Shown here piece by piece: positions 1 to 6,617 of a stretch of DNA of 8,105 nucleotides. The stretch lies in contig JAGRKY010000141.1 in NCBI GenBank assembly GCA_020442095.1, forward strand, positions 1 to 8,105, given 5' to 3'. The number at the start of each line of letters is the position of its first letter. The first letter of the stretch is position 1. This stretch comes from Bauldia sp. (GTDB lineage: Bacteria; Pseudomonadota; Alphaproteobacteria; Rhizobiales; Kaistiaceae). The notes beneath the pieces were generated by a model. That model was not told the origin of the DNA and made no database searches. It was given only the letters and a program-made list of their open reading frames with translations. A program made the position numbers and the translations under genes.

Positions 1-979
1 GCTTGAACAGGTAGACCTGGAAGTAGCTGCTCTCCAGCGCGTGATGGGTGACCGCCTTCGGGTCGTTCACGTACTTGCGGTAGCGCTCGATGAACTTCTG
101 ATTGATGTCGGTGTCGATCGCCTGGAAATAGGGGAAGGACGTGTAGCTGCCGACTGCGAATTCGGCGCCCATGGCGGCGATCTCGATCTCCGAGGTAACG
201 GTCGCGCAGATCGGCAGCTTGTCGTGGCTGAGGCCCTGGTTCTTGAACTCGCGGTAGAAGGCGACGACCGAGTCGCCGACGACGTTGGAAAGCACCACGT
301 CGCAGCCCGAATCCTTGATCTTCTTGACCATCGCGCCCCACTCGGAATGACCGAGCTCGAGGTACTCGTCGGCCACCCACTCGGCGCCGTTCTGCTCGAT
401 CAGGATCTTGCAGACCTTGGCCATCTCGCGGGGATAGATGTAGTTGGAGCCGACGATGAAGAACTTCTTCTTGCCGAGGTTCTTGACGATCCAGGGGATG
501 AAGTTCGAAAGCTGCTGGTTCGGGACGGCGCCGGTATAGACGACGTTCTTCGAGCACTCGAAGCCTTCGTAATAGGTCGGGTAGAAATAGAGGTTGTGCC
601 GCTTCTCGAAGACCGGCAGCACCGCCTTGCGGCTGGCCGAGGTGTAGGAGCCGAAGACGGTCGGCACCTTGTCGCTGATCACCAGCTTGGACGCCTTCTC
701 GTTGTAGGTCTTCGGGTCCGAGGCGCCGTCCTCGACGATCGGCTTGATCATCTGGCCGTCCAGCACGCCGCCGGAGGCATTGATTTCGTCGATTGCCATC
801 AAGGTCGCGTCGGCGAGGGACTTCTCGATGATCGACAGGCCGCCGGTCAGCGAAAACAGGACACCGACCTCGACCGCATCGGCGGCCTTTGCGCTGCGCA
901 CGAAATGATAGGGGGCGGCCAGCGCCCCGGCCCCGAGCAGGGCGGAGGATTGGATAAAGCGGCGGCGGGAAATGGTCAT
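1..979 (-). CDS. Urea/short-chain amide ABC transporter substrate-binding protein (UrtA/FmdD type), Tat-exported, C-terminus beyond the window
   Basis: This is the periplasmic binding protein of a probable urea or short-amide ABC importer; 326 codons are visible and the reading frame is still open at the left edge. Residues 1-32 form a twin-arginine signal (SRRRFIQ at 4-10, a hydrophobic stretch at 11-22, cleavage probably after the AKA at 30-32), so it should cross the membrane folded. The mature part is a type-I periplasmic-binding fold of the Peripla_BP_5 family. It has VLFSLTG at 40-46, GSYTSASRK at 110-118, FYPTYYEGFE at 132-141 and GSNYIYPRE at 177-185. Tyr112, Ser114, Tyr133, Thr135 and Tyr180 align with the amide-pocket residues of P. 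aeruginosa AmiC (Tyr83, Ser85, Tyr104, Thr106, Tyr150, from memory). The ATG at 979 is preceded by GGAG with an 8-nt spacer. It lies 448 nt downstream of amiR, behind a terminator and candidate ANTAR hairpins, so it is probably antitermination-controlled. Permease and ATPase genes would be expected further left. Urea versus formamide/acetamide cannot be decided from sequence. Confidence 0.9.
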   Translation of the reverse strand, partial: MTISRRRFIQSSALLGAGALAAPYHFVRSAKAADAVEVGVLFSLTGGLSIIEKSLADATLMAIDEINASGGVLDGQMIKPIVEDGASDPKTYNEKASKLVISDKVPTVFGSYTSASRKAVLPVFEKRHNLYFYPTYYEGFECSKNVVYTGAVPNQQLSNFIPWIVKNLGKKKFFIVGSNYIYPREMAKVCKILIEQNGAEWVADEYLELGHSEWGAMVKKIKDSGCDVVLSNVVGDSVVAFYREFKNQGLSHDKLPICATVTSEIEIAAMGAEFAVGSYTSFPYFQAIDTDINQKFIERYRKYVNDPKAVTHHALESSYFQVYLFK

Positions 980-1339
980 GACCGTAACTCCAGTTCTGGA
1001 TCCGTGGGTTTGATGACAGGGTCGCCGAGGCGACATTCATGTTCTCGCGGGAACAGACTTGCAGGTTGCGTTTTGTGGCTGTCCGTACTCCCGGCTGGCC
1101 TCGCTTCCGCTGTGCGGTTGCGCGCGTCCAGTTGCTTGTTCGGGAGTTTTCAGCGCACGGCAGCCCTAACGCTCACGAGCAACGTGCCGTGGCGCGCGGT
1201 ATGCCTTTTCGGCGACTTCGCCGGTGACCAGAGCACGACCGAACTGTCAGCCCGCGGCCTGTCGCGGAGCGGGCTGCAGCGCCGGCGCCCCAGTGTCGGC
1301 GCGCCGTGTCGGCTATCGGATCAACATCGATCCGGTCAC
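980..1339 (-). other. Long untranslated leader of the urea/amide binding-protein gene
   Basis: These 360 bases lie between the U-tract of the amiR-distal terminator and the binding-protein start codon. I see no convincing gene on either strand; the open frames here lack recognisable protein features. Two inverted repeats are visible. One is a perfect 6-bp stem with a 6-nt loop at 1317-1334, just past the U-tract. The other is a perfect 7-bp stem at 1156-1162 and 1185-1191 with a 22-nt loop. I found no strong -35/-10 pair, which fits expression by read-through from upstream. The last bases (988-991) carry the Shine-Dalgarno GGAG. Confidence 0.55.
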
Positions 1340-1380
1340 AAAAAAACCCGCCCGCCGGCGAAAGCCGAGCCGAGCGGGCG
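1340..1380 (-). terminator. Rho-independent terminator between amiR and the binding-protein gene
   Basis: Read on the minus strand, the 5' arm is CGCCCGC, then one bulged T, then CGGC (1380-1369). The loop is 9 nt (1368-1360), and the 3' arm GCCGGCGGGCG (1359-1349) pairs throughout. GGG follows, and then an uninterrupted run of seven Ts at 1346-1340. A second register can pair the inner GCCG with an upstream CGGC copy nearer the loop (1367-1364). This is a strong intrinsic-terminator signature. Its 5' arm GCCC (1379-1376) is also the 3' arm of the preceding hairpin, so the two structures exclude each other. Confidence 0.85.
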
Positions 1381-1419
1381 ATCATTGCCCAATGCCGTCA
1401 ACATCGTTGTCTCCGGCAC
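1376..1419 (-). promoter_or_regulatory. Candidate two-hairpin ANTAR (AmiR) binding site / antiterminator
   Basis: Hairpin 1 (1419-1392) pairs GTGCCG with CGGCAT. It then has a tandem A.G/G.A mismatch, then GAC with GTT, and closes a 6-nt loop AACGAT (1408-1403). Hairpin 2 (1390-1376) pairs GGGC with GCCC around the loop AATGATC; the first six loop bases are AATGAT. Both loops have A at position 1 and G at position 4, the published signature of ANTAR-target RNAs (paired stem-loops with hexanucleotide loops). The hairpins are 1 nt apart. The 3' arm of hairpin 2 is the 5' arm of the terminator. The deviation is that hairpin 2 has a 7-nt loop, or a 6-nt loop with one unpaired C. Binding by the AmiR encoded just upstream is inferred. 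Confidence 0.7.
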
Positions 1420-1427
1420 CCAAATAT

Positions 1428-2045
1428 CTATTCACGGTTCGGGCGGAAACTCAAGAGGTCATTTGCATTGATGATGGCATTGGCGATTTCGACCATCGTC
1501 GTCCGCTTCGCCATCGCCTGGGCGCGTATCGATTCATAGGCGGCGCGTTCCGGCAGGCCCTGGGTTTCCATGAGGATGGATTTGGCCTTGGCGACCTTCT
1601 GTTGCCCGGCGAGCTTCTGCTCGAGCTTGGTGATCTGGCGACGAAGGCCCTGGCGCTGAAGCCAGACATTCCGCGCCATCACAAGGTTGGCGAGCAATCC
1701 GAACGGCCGGATCGGCTTGCCGATGACCGAGAGCGACTCGGTCTCGAGCACGAGCTGCAGCGTCGCGGGATTCTCATAGTCGACGACCGCGATCACCGCC
1801 GGTCCGTCATTGGCGCGACGGAGCAGGTTCTTGACCTTGCGATGGATATCGCGGTCGATGGCGACGAAAAGGATGTCGACGACGGCCGGGATGTCTTCCG
1901 GGGGTGGCCAATGCGCCTCCACCCGGCAACCGATGCGACGCAGGTGTTCGACCAGCGCGGAACCATCGCGGTCCGGCGCATGAATGACCATCACCGACAG
2001 GTCACGCAGGTCCTTGAGAAGGAACCCGGTCATCGCACCAGACAT
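1428..2045 (-). CDS. amiR: AmiR-type ANTAR-domain transcription antiterminator
   Basis: This 205-residue protein is the RNA-binding antiterminator partner of AmiC (P. aeruginosa AmiR is about 196 residues). Residues 1-125 form a receiver-like domain; IGCRV with WPPPE nearby (38-50) matches AmiR closely. The usual phosphorylated aspartate pocket is not convincing, as expected for this phosphorylation-independent regulator. Residues 128-152 are a Leu/Gln/Lys-rich coiled coil. Residues 150-195 are the ANTAR domain, with the conserved pattern AKAKSILM, glycine, AAYESIRAQAM and VEIANAII. In the known system, free AmiR binds leader RNA and stops terminator formation, while AmiC without inducer sequesters it. 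The gene starts 24 nt after the amiC stop, so the two are probably co-transcribed and translated in balance. The start is uncertain: the ATG at 2045 abuts a GGGGG run, and the ATG at 2033 gives 201 residues and aligns better with the N-terminus of known AmiR. Its stop codon is 8 nt from the candidate RNA target. Confidence 0.92.
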   Translation of the reverse strand: MSGAMTGFLLKDLRDLSVMVIHAPDRDGSALVEHLRRIGCRVEAHWPPPEDIPAVVDILFVAIDRDIHRKVKNLLRRANDGPAVIAVVDYENPATLQLVLETESLSVIGKPIRPFGLLANLVMARNVWLQRQGLRRQITKLEQKLAGQQKVAKAKSILMETQGLPERAAYESIRAQAMAKRTTMVEIANAIINANDLLSFRPNRE

Positions 2046-2069
2046 CCCCCGGCCGTCGCGCGTGGACGA

Positions 2070-3212
2070 TCAACCTGCCGCAACCTTGCTTCCCCAGTCC
2101 GTCGTCAGCGGCGTGATCAGATACGGATCCGGTTTGACCGGTGCGCGGCTAGACGCGACGATTTCAAAGTGACCATCCGCCCTGACCCTACCGATCCGCG
2201 GCGACAGATAGGTATGGTGGTTGTCGGCGTCGATGGTGACCTGGCCCTGCGGCGCGTTGAACGAACATCCCGGCAGCGCCTGGCGAAGGTCGTCGATCCG
2301 CACCGAACCCGCCCTTTCGACCGCCTCGGCGAAGAGGTGAACCTGGGAATAGGCGGCTTCGGTGCAAGCCGAGATCGGTGAATCGGCGCCGAAACGCTCC
2401 CGGTAATTCGTGACGAAGCGACGGTTCTCAAGGCTGTCGATGGTGTCGAAATAGGGCGCCGAGGTTATGTGCCCGGCGGCTGCTTCGGCGCCCATGGCGG
2501 CGACTTCGGGCTCGCCCGTCGTCAGGCTCCCGATCGGCATCCTGGACGAATCGAAGCCCGCCTCGCGATACGCCCTGTAGAACAGGGTTGTCGTGTCTCC
2601 GACGATCGTCGAGAGGATCGCGGCCGGCCGCTCCCGACCGATCTCCTCGATGATCTTGGCGATGTCCTGCTCGGTCGCCGCCAGCGGCACATAGCGTTCC
2701 TGCAGCACGCGGCCGCCGCTCGAGACGACGAAGTCGCGCATGATGCGGTTGGATTCGTAAGGGAAGACGTAGTTGGAGCCGACGAGGTAGAAGGTCTCGC
2801 CGAAATTCTCCATCAGGTATTGCGCGAGGCCGATACTGTTCTGGTTCGGCGCGGCGCCGCCATAGTAGCAGCTGGCGGAGAACTCGAATCCTTCATAAAG
2901 CGTCGGATAGAAAAGCAGCGCCTGGTTTTCCTCGATGACCGGCAACAGCGCCTTTCGCGTCGAGGACATGTAGCAGCCGAAGAATATCCGGACGCCCTCC
3001 TGCTCCATCATCTGCAGCGCCTGGGCGCGATAGCGTCGCGGCTCCGAGGCGGGATCGTCATAGGACGCGATGATGCGGCGCCCGCCGGCGCCACCGCTAG
3101 CATTGATCTCCGCGATCGCCATCTCGACGGCATTGCGCTCGGTGCGTTCGACAACAGCGGTCGTCCCGGTCGTCGAGAAAAGCACGCCAATTCGAATGTC
3201 TTCGGAATTCAT
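2070..3212 (-). CDS. amiC: AmiC-type cytoplasmic amide sensor, negative regulator of AmiR
   Basis: This is a type-I periplasmic-binding-protein fold used as an intracellular ligand sensor. No signal peptide or membrane segment precedes the first strand (IRIGVLFSTTG), unlike the exported paralogue at 1-979. From the chosen start it has 380 residues (P. aeruginosa AmiC: 385). GCYMSSTRKA (79-88), FYPTLYEGFE (101-110), APNQNS (121-126) and GSNYVFPYESN (145-155) match AmiC. Tyr81, Ser83, Tyr102, Thr104 and Tyr148 correspond to its amide-contacting residues. In the known system AmiC binds AmiR and keeps it inactive until a short amide binds. I chose ATG 3212 because its N-terminal length matches the family, although it has no good ribosome-binding site. 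GTG 3224 (384 residues) has GAGG 11 nt upstream, and GTG 3236 (388 residues) has no room for one. The natural ligand here may be acetamide, formamide or urea; sequence does not settle it. Confidence 0.93.
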   Translation of the reverse strand: MNSEDIRIGVLFSTTGTTAVVERTERNAVEMAIAEINASGGAGGRRIIASYDDPASEPRRYRAQALQMMEQEGVRIFFGCYMSSTRKALLPVIEENQALLFYPTLYEGFEFSASCYYGGAAPNQNSIGLAQYLMENFGETFYLVGSNYVFPYESNRIMRDFVVSSGGRVLQERYVPLAATEQDIAKIIEEIGRERPAAILSTIVGDTTTLFYRAYREAGFDSSRMPIGSLTTGEPEVAAMGAEAAAGHITSAPYFDTIDSLENRRFVTNYRERFGADSPISACTEAAYSQVHLFAEAVERAGSVRIDDLRQALPGCSFNAPQGQVTIDADNHHTYLSPRIGRVRADGHFEIVASSRAPVKPDPYLITPLTTDWGSKVAAG

Positions 3213-3241
3213 ACCGGTGGACACGTTGCCAAACACCTCAT

Positions 3242-3415
3242 ATCGAACAAAAGACCGAGCGCAAAAGCGCGCCCGGCGCTATGAAGCGCAAGGTCCGTTC
3301 CCGCAAGCGGAAATATTAGCCGCCTCTTCGCGGCTTGTCACCTACGTCCCGACAACTGCGGCTCCCCTGGAGCACGTGACATCCGTGTCCGCGATCCGGC
3401 CCGGTCGGGCTGCCG
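3242..3415 (-). other. Intergenic region between patD and amiC, with several inverted repeats
   Basis: No gene is seen here. Read on the minus strand from the patD stop, there is a 4-bp hairpin GCCC/GGGC (3410-3399) and a perfect 5-bp repeat GCTCC/GGAGC with a 3-nt loop (3373-3361). Next comes a 6-bp repeat AGCCGC/GCGGCT (3335-3318) inside the candidate amiC promoter. Two small hairpins follow in the predicted amiC leader: GCGCT/AGCGC (3289-3276) and GCGC/GCGC with a TTTT loop (3270-3259). None is followed by a clean U-tract, so I cannot assign a definite intrinsic terminator to the polyamine operon. Confidence 0.5.
3313..3341 (-). promoter_or_regulatory. Candidate amiC-amiR promoter with a palindrome in its spacer
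   Basis: On the minus strand GTGACA (3341-3336, 5 of 6 to TTGACA) is followed after exactly 17 nt by TAATAT (3318-3313, 4 of 6 to TATAAT). Transcription would start near 3305, about 80-95 nt before the possible amiC starts. The 17-nt spacer is almost entirely the inverted repeat AGCCGC, 6-nt gap, GCGGCT. This could be an operator for an unseen regulator. The repeat could instead be a weak terminator for patD, but the following AATATTT is a poor U-tract. Confidence 0.45.
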
Positions 3416-4843
3416 TCAGCCGTGCTTCACCATGACGTGGCGGACCGCGGTGTAGTCCTCCAGCGCGTAGAGCGACATGTCCTTGCCGTAGCCGGACTTC
3501 TTCAGCCCGCCATGGGGCATCTCGTTGACCAGCATGAAGTGGGTGTTGATCCAGGTGCAGCCGTACTGGAGTCGCGCGGCGGTCGCCATCGCCCGTGATA
3601 CGTCTCCGGTCCAGACCGAGGAGGCCAGTCCGTAGTCGGAGTCGTTTGCCCAGGCGATCGCTTCCTCGACCTCGGTGAAGCGGGTGACCGAGACGACGGG
3701 GCCGAAGACCTCGCGGCGGACGATCTCGTCGGTCTGGAGCGCGCCGGCGACGACGGTCGGCTGGTAGAAGAAGCCGTTGCCCTCGACCGGCTTGCCGCCG
3801 GTGGTGATCTCGATGTGGTTGAGCTCCGCGGCACGCTCGACGAAGCTCGATACACGGTTGCGCTGACGGCTCGATATCAGCGGGCCGATCTCGTTCCGGG
3901 TGTCGTCGGCATCGGCATAGACGATCCCCGAGACGGCGGCGGTGAGGTCGGCGACGAGCTTCTCGTAGACCTTGTCTCCCGCATAGATCCGGCAGGCGGC
4001 GGTGCAGTCCTGCCCGGCATTGTAGTAGCCGAAGGCGCGCAGGCCGCTGACCACCGCATCGATGTCGGCGTCGTCGAAGACGATGACCGGGGCCTTGCCG
4101 CCGAGCTCGAGATGGGTGCGCTTCACCGACTTGGCGGCCGCCTGCAGCACTTTCTTGCCGGTCGCGACATCACCCGTGATCGAGATCATGTCGACGCGCG
4201 GATGGTTGATCAGGGCGTTGCCGACGGTCTCGCCCCGGCCGAGCACGACATTGACCACGCCTTCCGGCAGGACGTCGGCGAGAATCGTCGCAAGCTTGAG
4301 CGCGGTCAGCGGCGTCTGCTCGGACGGCTTGAAGACGACCGTGTTGCCGCCGCCGATCGCCGGGGCAAGCTTCCAGGCCATCATCATCAGCGGGTAGTTC
4401 CACGGCGCGATGGACGCGACGATGCCGATCGGATCGCGGCGGATCATCGAGGTGAAGCCGGCAAGATATTCGCCGGCGGCGTTGCCCGGCACGCAGCGTA
4501 CGGCGCCGGCGAAGAAGCGATAGCAGTCGACGATCGCCGGGATCTCGTCATTGATCACCGCGTTGATCGGCTTGCCGCAGTTCAACGCCTCGAGCGCGGC
4601 GAAGCTCGCGGCCTCTGCCTCGATGCGCTCGGCGATCTTGAGGAGATATCCCGACCGCTCCGCCGGCGTCGTCCGCGACCAGGTGGCGAATGCCTTCTCC
4701 GCCGCGGCGACCGCAGCATCGATCTGGGCACCGGAGGCTTCGGGCAGATCGAGGATTGTCGCGCCGGTCTTGGGATCGAGGACCGTCTCCGGCGCATCCT
4801 CGCCGGCCTCGAAACGGGAACCGATCAGCATCTGCGTGTCCAT
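3416..4843 (-). CDS. patD: Gamma-aminobutyraldehyde dehydrogenase (PatD/YdcW-like), NAD-dependent
   Basis: This cytosolic aldehyde dehydrogenase is predicted to oxidise 4-aminobutanal from putrescine to GABA (4-aminobutanoate). Its 475 residues match E. coli PatD (474), with long stretches I recognise: FFAGAVRC (110-117), [10 protein letters not shown] (131-140), [11 protein letters not shown] (144-154), [13 protein letters not shown] (273-285) and INTHFM near the C-terminus. The ALDH machinery is complete: oxyanion Asn149, cofactor-binding FKPSEQTP (171-178), ELGGKAP with general base Glu246, nucleophile Cys280, and EVFGP at 378-382. The ATG at 4843 has an excellent ribosome-binding site (GGGAG, 6-nt spacer) and lies 21 nt after the upstream permease gene. 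It is the last gene of the polyamine operon, as in E. coli ydcSTUV-patD. A betaine-aldehyde or other omega-amino-aldehyde specificity is the main alternative, but the motif match and context favour aminobutyraldehyde. Confidence 0.93.
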   Translation of the reverse strand: MDTQMLIGSRFEAGEDAPETVLDPKTGATILDLPEASGAQIDAAVAAAEKAFATWSRTTPAERSGYLLKIAERIEAEAASFAALEALNCGKPINAVINDEIPAIVDCYRFFAGAVRCVPGNAAGEYLAGFTSMIRRDPIGIVASIAPWNYPLMMMAWKLAPAIGGGNTVVFKPSEQTPLTALKLATILADVLPEGVVNVVLGRGETVGNALINHPRVDMISITGDVATGKKVLQAAAKSVKRTHLELGGKAPVIVFDDADIDAVVSGLRAFGYYNAGQDCTAACRIYAGDKVYEKLVADLTAAVSGIVYADADDTRNEIGPLISSRQRNRVSSFVERAAELNHIEITTGGKPVEGNGFFYQPTVVAGALQTDEIVRREVFGPVVSVTRFTEVEEAIAWANDSDYGLASSVWTGDVSRAMATAARLQYGCTWINTHFMLVNEMPHGGLKKSGYGKDMSLYALEDYTAVRHVMVKHG

Positions 4844-4864
4844 GTGGAACTCCCTGGGATGGTT

Positions 4865-5680
4865 CTATTTCCCGTGACCGGCGATCTCGGCGCCGTCGCG
4901 GGTAAGGTAATAGGCGGCGATGATGGGAAAGAGGGTGACGAGGACGACGACCATCGCCACGACATTGGTGACCGGGCGCTGGCGCGGCCTGACCAGCTCC
5001 TCCAGCATCCAGATCGGCAGGGTCTGCTGCTGGCCGGCGGTAAAGGTCGTGACGATCACCTCGTCGAAGGAGAGCGCGAAGGCGAGCATGCCGCCGGCGA
5101 CCAGCGCGGTGCCGATATTGGGCAGGATGACGTAGCGAAGCGTCTGGAAGCCGTCGGCGCCGAGATCCATCGACGCCTCGATCAGCGAACCGGAGGTACG
5201 CCGGAAACGGGCGACGGCGTTGTTGTAGACGACGACGACACAGAAGGTCGCGTGGCCGAGCACGATCGTCCAGAAGGAGAAGGGGATGTCGGCGAGGTTG
5301 AAGGCCGATCGGAGCGCGATGCCGGTGATGATGCCGGGCAGCGCGATCGGCAGGATGACGAGGAGCGAGATCGTCTCGCGGCCGAAGAAGCGAGAACCCG
5401 AGACCGCCGCCGCGCAGAGCGAGCCGAGGACGATCGCGATCGCCGTCGAGATCGCCGCGACCTCCAGCGACAACCCGAGCGCTGCCCAGACGTCGGGACG
5501 GTTCCAGGTGACCGCGAACCACTGCAGCGTCAGACCGGGCGGCGGCCACTGGTAGCTCCGCTCCTCGGTGGTGAAGGCATAGGCGAAGATCAGGAGGATC
5601 GGAACGTGGAGGAAGAGCAGCCCCGCGGCGGCCGCAACCTTCAGCCCGAAAGAGGCGCGTGGTCCCTTGTCAGAGCGCAT
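4865..5680 (-). CDS. ydcV: Polyamine ABC transporter permease, PotC/YdcV type
   Basis: This is the second inner-membrane subunit of the polyamine importer, 271 residues, a usual size for PotC-like permeases. About six hydrophobic segments are visible, near residues 13-35, 67-95, 103-123, 135-155, 187-207 and 238-258. The binding-protein-dependent transport motif EASMDLGA...LRYVILP at 168-187 is the EAA loop that docks on the ATPase. The start at 5680 gives the usual short cytoplasmic N-terminus (MRSDKG) and overlaps the preceding permease gene by 11 bases, which implies translational coupling. The frame is open further upstream, to 5827, but that part lies within the first permease gene and is not expected to be translated. 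Substrate (putrescine, spermidine or another polyamine) is inferred from the patD neighbour and gene order. Confidence 0.9.
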   Translation of the reverse strand: MRSDKGPRASFGLKVAAAAGLLFLHVPILLIFAYAFTTEERSYQWPPPGLTLQWFAVTWNRPDVWAALGLSLEVAAISTAIAIVLGSLCAAAVSGSRFFGRETISLLVILPIALPGIITGIALRSAFNLADIPFSFWTIVLGHATFCVVVVYNNAVARFRRTSGSLIEASMDLGADGFQTLRYVILPNIGTALVAGGMLAFALSFDEVIVTTFTAGQQQTLPIWMLEELVRPRQRPVTNVVAMVVVLVTLFPIIAAYYLTRDGAEIAGHGK

Positions 5681-6617
5681 CGAAGGCTCCAAGGCGTTTC
5701 GCGCCCCACAGGTAGAAGCCCATGATGACGATCGGGACGACAGTGAAAGCGGCCGCCAGCGGGATGTTGCCGGCCGTGCCCTGCTGGGCATAGACGGCCT
5801 GGCCGATGAAGAGCCGGGACGAGCCAACGATCTGCGGGATGATGTAGTCGCCGAGGGTCAGCGAGAAGGTGAAGATCGATCCGGCGACGATGCCCGGCAG
5901 CGCCAGCGGCAGGATGACGTTGCGGAATGTCTGGCGCGGCACCGCGCCGAGATCGGACGAGGCTTCGATGAGACTGCCGGGGACGCGCTCGAGCGCCGCC
6001 TGGGTCGGCAGGATCATGAAGGGCAGCCAGACATAGAGGAAGACGAGGAAGGTGCCGATGTAGCTGACCGACAGGGAGTTGCCGCCGATCACCGGGATCG
6101 CGAGGACGAGCTCGAGCAGCCACGTCAGGTGCAGCTTGGCGAAGGCCCAGTTGAGGATGCCTTCCTTGGCGAGGATCAGCTTCCACGCATAGACCTTGAC
6201 CAGGTAGCTCGACCAGAGCGGCAGCATGGCGGCGAGATAGAACAGCGCCTTCCACCGTCCCCGCGCATAGCGGGCGGCGTAATAGGCGATGGGGAAGCCG
6301 ACGATAGCTGCGGCGACGGTGACGACCGCGGCCATGGTCACCGAGCGGACGATGATGTCGAGGTTGGAGGGCCGGAAGAGCTCGCCATAGGTCTTGAGGG
6401 TGAGGTTGTAGTCGATGAGCCCCGAGAATTCGTCGATCGAAAAGAAGCTCTGGGCGAGCAGCGCGAAGAGCGAGCCGAGATAGATGATGCCGAGCCACAG
6501 CACCGGCGGCAGGAGGAGCAGGGCGAGGAGCAGCTTCGGACGCCGCCACAACAGGTCGGAGAGCGGCCCGAAGATGCCGCCGCGACCGGGCAGGACCGCG
6601 TCCGCCTCGATACTCAT
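5670..6617 (-). CDS. ydcU: Polyamine ABC transporter permease, PotB/YdcU type
   Basis: This is the first inner-membrane subunit of the polyamine importer, 315 residues. Hydrophobic segments lie near 29-51, 88-113, 125-147, 165-178, 186-206, 236-256 and 286-306. The EAA motif EASSDLGA...FRNVILP spans 218-237. It should form a heterodimer with the downstream YdcV-type permease and couple to the ATPase encoded just upstream. The start is set at ATG 6617, whose ATGA overlaps the TGA of the ATPase gene by 4 bases; this places a short charged N-terminus before the first membrane helix. A longer frame, to 6848, overlaps the end of the ATPase gene and has no membrane-protein character. Confidence 0.9.
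   Translation of the reverse strand: MSIEADAVLPGRGGIFGPLSDLLWRRPKLLLALLLLPPVLWLGIIYLGSLFALLAQSFFSIDEFSGLIDYNLTLKTYGELFRPSNLDIIVRSVTMAAVVTVAAAIVGFPIAYYAARYARGRWKALFYLAAMLPLWSSYLVKVYAWKLILAKEGILNWAFAKLHLTWLLELVLAIPVIGGNSLSVSYIGTFLVFLYVWLPFMILPTQAALERVPGSLIEASSDLGAVPRQTFRNVILPLALPGIVAGSIFTFSLTLGDYIIPQIVGSSRLFIGQAVYAQQGTAGNIPLAAAFTVVPIVIMGFYLWGAKRLGAFDAL

Noticed and set aside
1..979. Naming the left-edge gene firmly urtA
   Set aside because: UrtA and amide-binding FmdD/AmiC-like proteins share these motifs. The downstream transporter or enzyme genes that would decide are outside the window.
1173..1385. Minus-strand 70-codon frame starting within the antiterminator, a possible leader peptide
   Set aside because: The start lies in hairpin 2 with no ribosome-binding site, and the frame crosses the terminator. 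The peptide is Arg/Ala-rich with no features, so it is probably chance.
41..1471. Plus-strand open frame of 476 codons opposite the binding-protein gene and amiR
   Set aside because: It is antisense to a clear UrtA-type protein, has no recognisable domain, and runs through the terminator and hairpins. Long antisense frames are common in GC-rich DNA.
3399..3410. GC hairpin just after patD as the operon terminator
   Set aside because: Only 4 bp with no following U-tract; too weak to call.
3815..5725. Plus-strand open frame of 636 codons
   Set aside because: Antisense to patD and both permease genes. Its Asp/Arg/Gly-rich composition is what the mirrored codons of GC-rich genes produce, and no domain is seen.
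5681..5827. N-terminal extension of the second permease
   Set aside because: The extra residues lie inside the first permease gene, are hydrophilic and low-complexity, and the ATG at 5680 gives the standard family length.
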